Positions 48,201 through 57,113 are shown, numbered from the stretch's first letter. The stretch: 64,000 nucleotides of DNA from Actinokineospora fastidiosa (GCF_014648415.1 NZ_BMRB01000003.1:310001-374000), one strand, 5' to 3'. The notes: generated from the sequence alone by a model not told the origin. Program-made: numbers and translations.

Positions 48201-50423
48201 GACGACGTGGTCGGCGAGGTAGGCCGGGTGGTCGGGGCTGATGACCGCGCGGAACTCCCGTCCCTGCGGCCAGTCGGCCTCGACGCCCAGCAGGGGGTGG
48301 TGCTGGGCGTCGAGGCGGGGCGCGGGGGCGGGCAGCCAGAAGCGCTTGCGGTCGAAGGCGTAGGTGGGCAGCACGGCCTTGGCGCGCTCGCGGCCTCGGT
48401 AGAAACCGGCCCACCGCACGGCGACGCCCTGCCGGTACAGCTCGGCCAGCGCGCGCAGGTGCGCGTCGTCGCCGCCGAGGCTGGGCAGCCTGCCGGGCTC
48501 GCCGGTCGGCGGGCCGAGTTCGAGCAGGACGTGCGCGCCGCGGCGCTCGACCGCGCCCAGGGCGGCGGCGAAGTCGGGGGTCTCGGCGGCCTGCCGGACC
48601 CAGTAGTCCGGCTTGGTGATCTCGCCCCGGCGGGCGACCTTGCCGGAGAGCGCGGCGACGAAGGCCAGCGTGGTCTCGCCGAACCGGACGCCGTCGAGGC
48701 CGCCAGCCACGACCTTCGCCGCGTCGGCCACGGTGAACAGGCCGGACACCGTGGCGGCGACGATCTCGCCGGTCCCGCGCCCGACCATGATCCCCGGCTT
48801 GACGCCCCACGACAGCCACAGCTGCGCGAGCGCGTACTGGGTGGTGAACAGCTTCCCGTGACCGGCGTGCTCGCACTCCTCGGCGGCGGCGCGGTAGATG
48901 GGGAACGCGCGCAGGGCGGTGTCATCGTGCTGAACGTGATTGTCGTCGAAGAGGAACGCGACCTTCGGCGTCTCCTCCGGCCCGTCGTCGGGCTCCTGGT
49001 CGAGCAGGGCGCGCAGGTCGGCGTCCGTGCGCACCACGCCAGCGACGCGCAGCTTGAAGTGGGCGCGGCCGACGGCGGCGGTGTAGCAGAGGTCGGCGAG
49101 ATCGCCCTGGTGGTCGCGGTAGCGCTCGATCTGCGCGCGCAGCGCCCTGCGGTTCTTGGCCGAGAGGGTGAACACGTGGGCGCCGTCGTCCTCGGCGGGC
49201 TCCGGCGGCGCGGGCGGCTGCTCGACGACCGCAACCGCGATGGCGCCGCCGAAGCCGAAGCTGTTGACCACCGCGCACCGGCGCTCGACGGCCCAGTCCC
49301 GGGACTCCGTCGGCACGGTGATCGGGTAGCGGTCCCACGGGATGCGCGCCGACGGCGTCTCGAAGTTCAGGTGCGCGAAGACGCGCCCGGTCTGGATCTG
49401 CAGCACGGCCTTGATCAGGCCGACCAGGCCGGCCGCCGGTTCGAGGTGCCCGACGTTGGTCTTCACCGACCCGACCGCGACCTCGCTGGTGAAGACGTCG
49501 GCGATCGCGCCCAGCTCGATCGGGTCGCCCAGCGGCGTGCCGAGGCCGTGCGCCTCGACGTAGGAGACCTCGTCGGGCTCGATCCGGGCGTCGTCGAGCG
49601 CGGCCCGGATGACCCGCTCCTGGGCGGCGCCGTTGGGCACCGAGATCCCCGGCCCGTCGCCGTCCTGCCCGACGGCGGTGCCGCGCACGACCGCGAGGAC
49701 GCGGTCGCCGTCGCGCTTGGCGTCGGTCAGGCGCTTGAGGACGATGGCCGCTGCGCCCTCGGCGCGGACGTAGCCGTCTGCGGCGTCGTCGAACGCCTTG
49801 ACCCGGCCCTCGCTCGACAGCACGTTCGCGGCCTTGAGGATGGCGTGCGGGCGCGGGTTGTGCAGCGTGTTGGCCGCGGCGCACAGCGCGATCTCGCACT
49901 CGCGCCGCCGCAGCCCGACGATCGCCTGGTGCAGCGCGGTCAGCGAGGACGCGCCCGCGGCGTCGACGGTCATGCTGGGGCCGCGCCAGTCGAGGAAGTA
50001 CGACAGCCGCCCGGACAGCGCGAACGGCGTGATGCCCGCCGCGAGCGCGCCGTCGAGGTCCTCGTCGCGGAGCCGGTCGATCTCCAACGCGTAGTCGGAG
50101 GTGCCCGCGCCGACGTAGACGCCGCCGTTGCCGCCCCGGGTCCCGGTCGGGTCGATGGCGGCGTTCTCCAGCGCCTCCCACACCGTCTCCAGCAGCAGCC
50201 GGTGGGTGGGGTCGGTGTACTGGGCCTCGACCGGCGTCAAGCCGAAGAAGGCCGCGTCGAACTCGTCGATGCGGTCGAGGTACCCGCCCGCCTGGCCGTC
50301 CCTGGTCCCGATTCCGCTGCCGCCCCCGGCGAGGAACTCGGCGAACTCCTCCGGTGTCCGGCTGCCGCCGGGCGTCCGCAGTCCGATCCCCACGATGGCC
50401 ACGGGCTCGTGCGCTGCCGCCAT
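45234..50423 (-). CDS. Polyketide synthase-like protein with inactive KS, AT and KR
   Basis: This 1729-residue type I PKS-like protein has the order KS, AT-like, DH, ER, KR-like, ACP. The KS active-site cysteine is replaced: DAAGASS (Gly157) stands where DTACSSS is expected, and the final NAHVVLE-type motif is also lost, although both active-site His motifs remain (VEAHGLGT, NVGHLEP). The AT is shortened and its GHSxGE is GRGTGE (548-553, Gly550 for Ser). The DH keeps His739 and Asp902. The ER is complete (GLNFKDVLNALGM, AAAGGVGQAAVQLA). The KR lacks its Ser/Tyr pair. The ACP Ser1687 in GLDSLVAVEL is intact. ATG 50423 follows GGAAGGAC. Condensation by this protein alone is therefore unlikely. 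Confidence 0.9.
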   Translation of the reverse strand: MAAAHEPVAIVGIGLRTPGGSRTPEEFAEFLAGGGSGIGTRDGQAGGYLDRIDEFDAAFFGLTPVEAQYTDPTHRLLLETVWEALENAAIDPTGTRGGNGGVYVGAGTSDYALEIDRLRDEDLDGALAAGITPFALSGRLSYFLDWRGPSMTVDAAGASSLTALHQAIVGLRRRECEIALCAAANTLHNPRPHAILKAANVLSSEGRVKAFDDAADGYVRAEGAAAIVLKRLTDAKRDGDRVLAVVRGTAVGQDGDGPGISVPNGAAQERVIRAALDDARIEPDEVSYVEAHGLGTPLGDPIELGAIADVFTSEVAVGSVKTNVGHLEPAAGLVGLIKAVLQIQTGRVFAHLNFETPSARIPWDRYPITVPTESRDWAVERRCAVVNSFGFGGAIAVAVVEQPPAPPEPAEDDGAHVFTLSAKNRRALRAQIERYRDHQGDLADLCYTAAVGRAHFKLRVAGVVRTDADLRALLDQEPDDGPEETPKVAFLFDDNHVQHDDTALRAFPIYRAAAEECEHAGHGKLFTTQYALAQLWLSWGVKPGIMVGRGTGEIVAATVSGLFTVADAAKVVAGGLDGVRFGETTLAFVAALSGKVARRGEITKPDYWVRQAAETPDFAAALGAVERRGAHVLLELGPPTGEPGRLPSLGGDDAHLRALAELYRQGVAVRWAGFYRGRERAKAVLPTYAFDRKRFWLPAPAPRLDAQHHPLLGVEADWPQGREFRAVISPDHPAYLADHVVGGQVVFPGAGYVEILLALQDAVFGDAGRTLTEVRIREPLFVTEHTELRTRVCHAGAAEILSVVDGGVERVHATAMLGGARHHADPGPPGRDLRARASGAGRADDVRETEELYPDFAAVGMGYGPAFQRIRAAFQFGADFAVGDLRGERTAGMEFLPPPVLDGALHTIAPLIDDGHNYLPVRFGEVRLFKKPKSDDLRVLLRLTDGEDDRTADLLVLEDDEPVVEVRGLGFKRLAAGPGFLHRRVWVKRSQLPPAGDEPRHVQFIGGDAAVYAERAKELGVQLSTGDEPLDGVTDVCWFWRPDAEAPACPGKRLWVVTERAQWLPGDTGSTPAAVWGADAPGILVDLPPGGDPAFAQEWVRDTVEPRLAYRDGHRYVRRLLPAAKPSDENIALTITEHGRFADIKPLPAPDELPSGSDIQVRVHAAGLNFKDVLNALGMLKQHAESTGAEYAAQPLGFECAGTVLAAGPTASFAPGDEVIVNYSGLMRRRVTVPSVTAVAKPARLTWAEAAGQASAYVTAHYALHHLARMKAGDRVLIHAAAGGVGQAAVQLAKAAGAEVYATASPHKWPVLAAQGVEHLMNSRTLDFADQIPGGVDIVLNSLNKEFIPAGLRTLADGGRFIELGKVGVWAPEQVAAEYPHVEYHNFDFSELPADEVTRINREIMTDVATRLARGDLDPVTTTAYTLDEVEEAFGVLSRGANVGKLVLAFDQPAPRPVAVRPDRTYVITGADTELGRLTEAKLTAMGATHLALVTHADDLAGLTGRPPVGGVVHAAEDPGLAWALHEAAFPDLDFFVTYSRLAALVGIEHRPEDEALDHLAHRRANAGLPALNIAWGPLGEARDGLHAVTPAKAMRTFAALLGTPDVSVTAGAGDWTAEPLFEALAKADGGATGAQIDRAALLSLPPDERRAAVEDFIRVKVAEVLRFPDADEVGPRTKFARLGLDSLVAVELKNALEAAFAVPLPAAVAFDHPTAAQLAEFLDGLLTG

Positions 50424-50532
50424 GATGCTGTCCTTCCGGCTCGCTCGCAGACACCCAAGCAGCCGCGTCTGACAGAACTCTGACACCGCACGCACATTGC
50501 GTGAAGCAACCCGCTCACCCGGCGAGCATTTC

Positions 50533-51990
50533 TCAGGCGACGATCTCCATCGTCGCCATCATGCCGAGGGACGAGTGCTTCAGGAAGTGGCAGTGGTACA
50601 GGTACCGGCCCAGGTGCTCGGTGCCGAAGTGGGCCTTGACCTGGACCGTCTCCCCCGGCGCGAGCATGACGGTGTCCTTGCGGCCGAGGTCGTCCGGTCC
50701 GGGCGGGCCGCCGTTGCGCGAGAGCACGCTGAACTGCACCAGGTGCAGGTGGAAGTTGTGCGGGACGGCGGGCTCGACGTCGGCGTTGTGGACGTTCCAC
50801 ACCTCGGTGGTCCCGCGCCTGACCTGGAAGTCGACGCGGTGCGGGTCGAAGACCTTGCCGTTTACCACGCCGAGCGCGGAGCCGGTGGTGCGGTCGAAGG
50901 CCAGCACGACGTCGCGGGTCACGGTCGCGGCGGGCAGCACGGGCAGTTCCCGCAGCGTGGCGGGCACGCGGCTGCGGTCGGCAGCGGTGTGGGTGACGTC
51001 GAAGCGCAGGACCGGGCCGGTCGCGTCGTACAGGACGACCTGGCTGCCCACCGGGTAGCGGGCGAAGTCGACCACGACCTCCACGCGTTCGCCCGAGCTG
51101 ATGGCCACCTCGGTGCGCGCGACCGGCGCGGGCAGCAGGCCGCCGTCGGAGGCGATCTGGATCATCTCGTCGCCGCCGCCCAGGCTGAGGGTGAACGAGC
51201 GCTCGGTCGCGGCGTTGACCAGCCGCAGCCGGTACTTGCGGGCGGCGACCGGGAAGTGCGGGACGGGCACGCCGTTGGCCAGGATGACGTCCCGGTCGCG
51301 CGGGTTGCCGCTGAAGACCAGGTTGCCGCTGGTGTCGAACAGCGCGTCGCGCAGGCTGATCGGCACGTCGTACTCGCCGGAGGGCAGGTTGAGGCCGACC
51401 TCGGCGGGGTCGTCGATGATGTAGACGCCGTGCAGTCCTTTGTAGACGTGCTCGGCCTCGGTGTGGTGGCTGTGGTCGTGGTACCACAGCGTCGCGCCCT
51501 GCTGGGTGTTCGGGTAGAAGTACCCCCGGGTCGCCGCGGGCGCGATGGTGTCCAGCGGGTGCCCGTCGTGCTCCGGCGCGACGTGGCCGCCGTGCAGGTG
51601 CACGTTGGCCGGTGACGCGGCCTGGTTCTCCACGGCGACGACGACCCGCCTGCCCGCCCTCGCCCGGATCGTGGGCCCGGGGAAGCTGCCGCCGAAGGTC
51701 AGCACCGGCGTCGGCAGGCCGGGCAGGATCTCGATGTTCCTCGGCACTACCGGCAGGTGGTAGAGGTCCGATGTGGACGTCCGGGCGACCGGCGCCAGCT
51801 CGGGCACGACCGGCATCCGGGCGGCGAACAGTGCGAACGGCGGCGACGACAGCACCACCGGTCCGCTGGTGTGATCGTGGGTCTCCGGGCCGGGCGGCGC
51901 GGCCATCAGCGATGAGCGCCAGCCGTACGAGACCAGCAGAGCGGCGCCGGCCGCCCCTCCGACGGCCAGCATCTTCCTGCGGTTGAGCAT
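50533..51990 (-). CDS. Tat-exported multicopper oxidase
   Basis: This 485-residue laccase/bilirubin-oxidase-like multicopper oxidase oxidises phenolic substrates or metals with oxygen. It has a Tat-type signal (NRRKMLAVGGAAGAALL, residues 3-20), so it is exported folded. The four copper-ligand blocks are present: HLHGG (His131), YHDHSHH (near 170), HNFHLHLVQ, and HCHFLKHSSLGMM (near 463), the latter giving the type 1 site with a methionine ligand. ATG 51990 is used. It lies upstream of the PKS on the same strand (110-base gap) and is divergent from the flavin monooxygenase-like gene. It could act in oxidative tailoring outside the cell. Confidence 0.92.
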   Translation of the reverse strand: MLNRRKMLAVGGAAGAALLVSYGWRSSLMAAPPGPETHDHTSGPVVLSSPPFALFAARMPVVPELAPVARTSTSDLYHLPVVPRNIEILPGLPTPVLTFGGSFPGPTIRARAGRRVVVAVENQAASPANVHLHGGHVAPEHDGHPLDTIAPAATRGYFYPNTQQGATLWYHDHSHHTEAEHVYKGLHGVYIIDDPAEVGLNLPSGEYDVPISLRDALFDTSGNLVFSGNPRDRDVILANGVPVPHFPVAARKYRLRLVNAATERSFTLSLGGGDEMIQIASDGGLLPAPVARTEVAISSGERVEVVVDFARYPVGSQVVLYDATGPVLRFDVTHTAADRSRVPATLRELPVLPAATVTRDVVLAFDRTTGSALGVVNGKVFDPHRVDFQVRRGTTEVWNVHNADVEPAVPHNFHLHLVQFSVLSRNGGPPGPDDLGRKDTVMLAPGETVQVKAHFGTEHLGRYLYHCHFLKHSSLGMMATMEIVA

Positions 51991-52167
51991 CGACTCCCCC
52001 AGTGCGTCGAGATCCTCCCCACCGCACATCCTCCACCGCCCGCGCGCGGGATTCCTCTTCCGGCATGCGGTTTCCCGCCCAACCCCGCACACCCGAAGGT
52101 GCCTCACGAGAGGCCCCGGTGCGACCGTACGGAAGGGATTCCCTAGTGCGCGTAGGAGGAAAGGCGA

Positions 52168-53346
52168 ATGACGACCGAGGTTCCGCCGCGAGAGGAACTT
52201 GTCCAACGCGCCGCGAAGTTGGCGCCCCTGCTGCAGAAGCACGCGAACTGGTCCGAGGAGAACCGCCGCCTGCACGACGAGGTCGTCGAGGCGATGGCCG
52301 ACGCCGAGCTGTTCAAGCTGCGCAGGCCCAAGCGCTACGGCGGGTTCGAGGCCGACACCCGCACCCTGGTCGACGTGGCCGCCGAGCTCGCCAGGGGCGA
52401 CGCGTCGGCGTCCTGGGTGTCGTCGGTCTACACGATCCCGGGCTGGATGGCCTGCCTGTTCCCCGACGAGGTGCAGGACGAGGTCTTCGCCACGCCCGAC
52501 ACCCGCATCTGCGGCACGCTGAGCCCCTCGGCGATGGCCGCCCCCGCCGACGGCGGCGTGGTGGTCACCGGCAAGTGGCAGTTCATCAGCGGCGCGCACC
52601 ACGCGCACTGGCAGGAGGTCATCGCGATCTTCATGCCGCCGGAGGGCGAGCCGTACCCGATCATGGCGCTGGTCCCGATCTCGGACCTGCTGATCGTCGA
52701 CGACTGGTACACCTCGGGCCTCAAGGGCACCGGCAGCGTGAGCACCGTGGCCAAGGACCTGTTCATCCCGCAGCAGCGCGTCGTGCCGCTGCCCGCGGTG
52801 CTGCAGGGCCAGTCGGCGTCGCGGGGCAACGCGGGGTCGGCCATCTACAACGCCCCGCTGCTGCCGGTGGCCGCCGCGTCGTCGGTCGGCACCGCGCTGG
52901 GCATGGGCCGCGCCGCCCGCGACGTGTTCCTGCGCAGGCTGCCGAACCGCAAGATCACCTACACCGCCTACGAGAGCCAGCGCGAGGCGCCGCTGACCCA
53001 CCTGCAGGTGGCCGAGGCGACGATGAAGCTGGACCAGGCCGAGTTCCACGCCCACCGGCTGACCGACCTCGTCGACGGCAAGTGCGTCGACGGGACGGAG
53101 TGGAAGCTGGAGGAGCGCGCTCGCGCCCGCGCCGACCTCGGCGCCGTGGTCCGGCTGTCGAAGGAGGCGGTGGACATCTTTGCCTCGGCCAGCGGCGGGT
53201 CGTCGATCTACTCCGACATCCCGATCCAGCGGATCGCCCGCGATGTCGCCGCGGTCAACCTGCACGCGCTGATGCACCCCAACACCAACGCCGAGCTGTA
53301 CGGCCGGGTCCTGTGCGGCCTGGAGCCCAACACGCTCTACATCTGA
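52168..53346 (+). CDS. Acyl-CoA dehydrogenase-fold flavin monooxygenase-like protein
   Basis: This 392-residue protein has the acyl-CoA dehydrogenase fold, of the group D flavin monooxygenase type (HpaB-C2/DszC-like). The N-terminal helices (LHDEVVEAMADAELFKLRRP) and the mid-domain WVSSVYTIPGWMACLF, then GKWQFISGAHHAHW, match enzymes that hydroxylate aromatic or polyketide substrates with reduced flavin. No flavin reductase is in the window. ATG 52168 follows AGGAGGAAAGGCG. It is followed 9 bases later by the SgcJ-like gene, so the two form one transcription unit divergent from the multicopper oxidase. The substrate is unknown. Confidence 0.85.
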   Translation: MTTEVPPREELVQRAAKLAPLLQKHANWSEENRRLHDEVVEAMADAELFKLRRPKRYGGFEADTRTLVDVAAELARGDASASWVSSVYTIPGWMACLFPDEVQDEVFATPDTRICGTLSPSAMAAPADGGVVVTGKWQFISGAHHAHWQEVIAIFMPPEGEPYPIMALVPISDLLIVDDWYTSGLKGTGSVSTVAKDLFIPQQRVVPLPAVLQGQSASRGNAGSAIYNAPLLPVAAASSVGTALGMGRAARDVFLRRLPNRKITYTAYESQREAPLTHLQVAEATMKLDQAEFHAHRLTDLVDGKCVDGTEWKLEERARARADLGAVVRLSKEAVDIFASASGGSSIYSDIPIQRIARDVAAVNLHALMHPNTNAELYGRVLCGLEPNTLYI

Positions 53347-53355
53347 GGGAGAACC

Positions 53356-53793
53356 ATGACCACGCTCTCCGACGGCGACAAGGTCGCCATCGCCTCGCTG
53401 ACCCAGAAAGTCCTCGCCTCCTGGGCCTACCACGACGCGGAGACCTTCGCGAGCGTGTTCACCGAGGACGGCACCATGACGCTGCCCGGCGTGCACCTCA
53501 AGGGCCGGGCGCAGGTCCAGGAGTACCTGGTGGCCGCGTTCAAGGGCGTCTACAAGGGCACCCAGGTCGCGGGCAAGCCGATCGACCTGCGCCCGCTGGG
53601 CCCGGACGCCGCCGTGCTGATCTCCCTGGGCGGCATCCTGGAGTCCGGTGAGTCCGAGGTGGCCCACCACTCCGAGGTCCGCGCCGCGTGGATCGTCGCG
53701 CGCGACAACGGCCAGTGGAAGGTCGCGGCGTACATGAACACGCCGCTGCACGCCGAGGGCTTCATCGCCAAGACCGAGCCCTGGGCCGCCTGA
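53356..53793 (+). CDS. SgcJ/EcaC-like NTF2-fold protein
   Basis: This 145-residue NTF2-like (cone-shaped alpha+beta) protein resembles SgcJ/EcaC, a family best known from enediyne clusters but also present in other loci. The SWAYHDAETFASVFTEDG helix-strand start and the MTLPGVHLKGR turn match the fold. No enediyne PKS or cassette is present here, so the likely role is in oxidation or cyclisation together with the flavin enzyme encoded 9 bases upstream. A strong terminator follows. Confidence 0.85.
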   Translation: MTTLSDGDKVAIASLTQKVLASWAYHDAETFASVFTEDGTMTLPGVHLKGRAQVQEYLVAAFKGVYKGTQVAGKPIDLRPLGPDAAVLISLGGILESGESEVAHHSEVRAAWIVARDNGQWKVAAYMNTPLHAEGFIAKTEPWAA

Positions 53794-53804
53794 CACCGAT
53801 CGCG

Positions 53805-53840
53805 GAACGCCGGAGCACCGACCACGGTGCTCCGGCGTTC
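53805..53840 (+). terminator. Terminator after the SgcJ-like gene
   Basis: A perfect 16-bp stem (53805-53820 with 53825-53840) with a four-base loop lies 11 bases after the stop. Confidence 0.85.
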
Positions 53841-53958
53841 GCCGTTGTGCGCCAACGGATTCCGGCGCGGTGACGAATTCACTCCGGACCGCTTCCCGGT
53901 TCACTTACCGGTGGCCCGCCGGACTCCTATCCTTGTGATAGATGGTCGCCCCCCGGCA

Positions 53959-53999
53959 AACACCGCCCGCCGCGGACGACAGTCGCGGCGGGCGGTGTT
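53959..53999 (-). terminator. Terminator of the DAHP synthase gene
   Basis: A 16-bp stem (53959-53974 with 53984-53999) with a nine-base loop lies 22 bases after the DAHP synthase stop on the minus strand. It also separates the two convergent units. Confidence 0.8.
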
Positions 54000-54021
54000 C
54001 ACCAGGGAGCGGGCATGCGGC

Positions 54022-55056
54022 CTACCCGGCCAACCGCTCGAAGCGCTGGTCCCGGCCCATCACCGAGGAGAACACCGCGACCGCGCGGGAGAGCTCGACG
54101 AGGTCGGCGCCGACGAGGGCCTGCGGGCCGTCGCACAGCGCCGTCTCCGGGTGCGGGTGGACGTCGACGATCAGCCCGTCGGCGCCCGCGGCCAGGCCCG
54201 CGCGGCTGAGCGGGATGACCAGGTCGCGGCGGCCGCCGGAGTGCGAAGGATCGACGATCACCGGGAGGTGCGACAGGTGCTGCACGACCGGCACGGCGGC
54301 GACGTCGAGCGTGTTGCGCGTCGCGGTCTCGTAGGTGCGGATCCCGCGCTCGCACAGCACGATGTCGAGGTTGCCCCGCTGGGCGATGTACTCGGCGGCG
54401 AGCAGCCACTCCTCGATGGTCGCGGTCATGCCGCGCTTGAGCATCACCGGCTTGCCCGCGTCGCCGACGGCCTGCAGCAGTTGGAAGTTCTGCATGTTCC
54501 GGGTGCCGACCTGGAGCATGTCGGCGTGCTCGGCGACGACGTCGACGTCACGGGCGGCGACGACCTCGGTCACCACCGGCAGGCCGGTCTCGGCCCGCAC
54601 GTCGGCCAGGATGCGCAGCCCCTCGACGCCCAGGCCCTGGAAGGCGTAGGGGGACGTGCGGGGCTTGTAGGCCCCGCCGCGCAGCAGCGTGGCGCCCGCG
54701 ACCCTGGCCATCCGCGCCGCGGCGAGCGTCTGCTCGGGCGTCTCCACCGCGCACGGGCCGGCGATGAGGGTGATGCTGTCGGGTCCGATGGGGACACCGC
54801 CGACCTCGACGACCGACCTCGCGGTGTGGTTCTCCCGGCTGACCAGCATGTACCCCGAGTTGACCCGCTTCACCCTGGCGACCCCGGGGAGCGCGGCCAG
54901 GTTGAGGGAGGCCACGCGTTCCACCTCGCCGACGACTCCGATGATGACCCGGGCGACACCGCGGCTGACGAACGCCTGTCCGCCCTCGGCCTCCACCCGG
55001 CGCACGACCTCGGCGACCTGGGCCGGGGTGGCCTCCGACGACATCACGATGACCAT
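54022..55056 (-). CDS. DAHP synthase, type I-beta
   Basis: This 344-residue 3-deoxy-D-arabino-heptulosonate-7-phosphate synthase performs the first step of the shikimate pathway, joining phosphoenolpyruvate and erythrose 4-phosphate. It has an N-terminal ferredoxin-like regulatory domain (about 1-70, [14 protein letters not shown]) and a catalytic barrel with [23 protein letters not shown] and the metal ligands in [11 protein letters not shown] and VDVHPHPE. This is the Bacillus/Thermotoga class, not the type II enzyme typical of actinobacteria. ATG 55056 has AGGAAAGGAA upstream. Near the PKS locus it could supply aromatic precursor, but a housekeeping role is equally possible. Confidence 0.93.
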   Translation of the reverse strand: MVIVMSSEATPAQVAEVVRRVEAEGGQAFVSRGVARVIIGVVGEVERVASLNLAALPGVARVKRVNSGYMLVSRENHTARSVVEVGGVPIGPDSITLIAGPCAVETPEQTLAAARMARVAGATLLRGGAYKPRTSPYAFQGLGVEGLRILADVRAETGLPVVTEVVAARDVDVVAEHADMLQVGTRNMQNFQLLQAVGDAGKPVMLKRGMTATIEEWLLAAEYIAQRGNLDIVLCERGIRTYETATRNTLDVAAVPVVQHLSHLPVIVDPSHSGGRRDLVIPLSRAGLAAGADGLIVDVHPHPETALCDGPQALVGADLVELSRAVAVFSSVMGRDQRFERLAG

Positions 55057-55145
55057 GAGCGCGATTCCTTTCCTCGTCCGCGGTCCTGGCGAGGCAGGCC
55101 GCGCGATCGGGGCGGAGCGCGGCGGCGCCCCGCTGGTGCACGTGC

Positions 55146-55170
55146 CCGACCCCGGCTCTGGCGGGGTCGG
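55146..55170 (-). promoter_or_regulatory. GC-rich hairpin in the accD-DAHP synthase gap
   Basis: CCGACCCCG and CGGGGTCGG pair across a seven-base loop. On the minus strand it could be the terminator of the carboxylase gene or a leader hairpin of the DAHP synthase gene. The rest of the 290-base gap holds G+C-rich sequence without a clear gene. Confidence 0.45.
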
Positions 55171-55345
55171 TGCGGCTGTGGGCGGGTCGGAGCGCGGCGG
55201 CGGCTGGCCCGCCGACGTCCGAGACCGTGCTGGGCAGGGTGCTGATCGTCTCCTCACCGGCCGGGTCGGGCCCGCGGCGGCGTCGCGGGCGTACGGCACC
55301 GCCCGGCCGCGCGGCTGCGCGCGGTCGGGACGGCGGCTGGAAGCG

Positions 55346-56965
55346 CTACAGCGGGATGTTCCCGTGCTTGCGCCGGGGCGCCTGCCTGCGCTTGTGGCGC
55401 AGCATCGCCAGCCCGCGCGCCACCGCGGCGCGCGTGCGCACCGGATCGATGACGTCGTCGACCAAGCCGCGCTCTGCGGCGTAGAGCGGGTACATGAGGG
55501 TCTCGCGGTACTCCTGGATGAGTTCGGCGCGCAGGTCGTCCGGGTCGGGCGCCTCGGCGAGGCGCTTGCGGTGCAGGACGTTGACCGCGCCCTCCGCGCC
55601 CATGACGGCGATCTCGTTGGTGGGCCACGCCAGCGACAGGTCGGTGCCGACGCTGCGCGAGTCCATCACGATGTACGCGCCGCCGTAGGCCTTGCGCACG
55701 ATCACCTGCACCCTGGGCACGGACGCCTCGCAGTAGGCGTACAGCAGTTTGGCGCCGTGGCGGATGATGCCGCCGTACTCCTGCTCGGTGCCGGGCAGGA
55801 AGCCGGGCACGTCGACCAGCGTCACCAGCGGGATGTTGAACGCGTCGCAGAACCGGACGAACCGGGCGGCCTTCTGCGCGCCGGGGCTGTCCAGCACGCC
55901 CGCGAACACCATCGGCTGGTTGCCGACGACGCCCACGACCTCGCCATCGATGCGGCCGAGCGCGCAGACGACGTTGCCCGCCCAGTGCTCGTGGATCTCG
56001 ATGTACTCGCCGTCGTCGACCAGCTCGGCCAGCACGGCGCGCATGTCGTAGGGCTGGTTGGGCTCGGTGGGCACGATCTCGGCCAGGCGGGGCCGCTCGT
56101 CGCTCTGCGCCCCGCAGGCCGGTTCGGCTGGCGGGGACTCCAGGTTGTTCGACGGCAGCAGCGATACCAGGTAGCGCACGTCGTGCAGGCAGCTCTCCTC
56201 GTCGTCGTGGACGAAGGTGGCCACGCCCGAGCGGGTGCCGTGGACGTCCGCGCCGCCGAGTTCCTCGTGGGTGACGTCCTCGCCGGTGACGGTCTTCACC
56301 ACGTCCGGCCCGGTCAGGTACATCTGCGCGGTGTCGCGGACCATGAAGGTGAAGTCGGCCAGCGCGGGCGAGTAGGCGGCGCCGCCCGCGCACGGGCCGA
56401 GGATCACGCTGATCTGCGGGATGACCCCGGACGCCTCGACGTGGCGGCGGAAGATGCCGCCGTAGCCGTCCAGGGACAGCGCGCCCTCCTGGATGCGCGC
56501 GCCGCCGCTGTCGTTGAGCCCGATCAGCGGCGCGCCCGCGGCCAGCGCGAGGTCCATCACCTTGTGGATCTTCGCGGCGTGCGCGGCGCCCAGCGAGCCG
56601 CCGAACAGGGTGAAGTCCTGGGCGTAGACGAACACCCTGCGGCCGTCGATCGTGCCCGACCCGGCGACCACGCCGTCGGAGTGCGGGCGGTTCCCGTCGA
56701 TGCCGAACCCCCGGGCCTGGTGCGTGCGGTAGATCTCCAGCTCGACGAAGGAGTCCTCGTCGAGCAGCAGGTCGATCCGCTCGCGCGCGGTGCGCTTGCC
56801 CAGCGCGTGCTGGCGCTCCACGGCCGCGGCCCTGCCCGCCTCGACCTCGTCGCGCAGCTCGGCGAGCTGGGAGCGCAGCAGCCACATCGGCCGCGGCCGG
56901 GCGGCCTTGCGCTCCTTGGCGGTGCGCGCCCGCACCCGCGGGTACTCCGACTCGGCGGCCGTCAT
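55346..56965 (-). CDS. Acyl-CoA carboxylase beta subunit
   Basis: This 539-residue carboxyltransferase subunit of the AccD/PccB type moves CO2 from biotin to acetyl- or propionyl-CoA, giving malonyl- or methylmalonyl-CoA. Both crotonase-fold halves are visible with acyl-CoA/biotin-binding turns (GLNDSGGARIQEG, GPCAGGAAYSPA, VDVPGFLPGTEQEYGG, VRKAYGGAYIVM). ATG 56965 follows GGGGAGGTAGCAC. No biotinylated alpha subunit is nearby, so it uses one encoded elsewhere. Being beside the PKS locus, it may serve extender-unit supply. It is divergent from the first YCII/ECF42 module. Confidence 0.92.
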   Translation of the reverse strand: MTAAESEYPRVRARTAKERKAARPRPMWLLRSQLAELRDEVEAGRAAAVERQHALGKRTARERIDLLLDEDSFVELEIYRTHQARGFGIDGNRPHSDGVVAGSGTIDGRRVFVYAQDFTLFGGSLGAAHAAKIHKVMDLALAAGAPLIGLNDSGGARIQEGALSLDGYGGIFRRHVEASGVIPQISVILGPCAGGAAYSPALADFTFMVRDTAQMYLTGPDVVKTVTGEDVTHEELGGADVHGTRSGVATFVHDDEESCLHDVRYLVSLLPSNNLESPPAEPACGAQSDERPRLAEIVPTEPNQPYDMRAVLAELVDDGEYIEIHEHWAGNVVCALGRIDGEVVGVVGNQPMVFAGVLDSPGAQKAARFVRFCDAFNIPLVTLVDVPGFLPGTEQEYGGIIRHGAKLLYAYCEASVPRVQVIVRKAYGGAYIVMDSRSVGTDLSLAWPTNEIAVMGAEGAVNVLHRKRLAEAPDPDDLRAELIQEYRETLMYPLYAAERGLVDDVIDPVRTRAAVARGLAMLRHKRRQAPRRKHGNIPL

Positions 56966-57113
56966 GTGCTACCTCCCCAACGTCCCGATCAACCCTCACA
57001 CAGCGTGGTGTGGCGCTCATCCTTCGGATTGCCGTGCACCCGATGAGCGCACGGATGTCGAAACGGCGGCGGCGGCTCCGACCGGGGGGTGACCGACCTG
57101 ATAGGGAGACACC

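Noticed and set aside
44979..50483. Long plus-strand open frame opposite the PKS
   Set aside because: It is antisense GC-skewed sequence with no recognisable motif; the PKS domains on the minus strand explain it.
52168..53793. Enediyne biosynthesis locus (because of the SgcJ-like protein)
   Set aside because: No enediyne PKS (PksE), thioesterase or other cassette genes; the PKS here has a different domain set.
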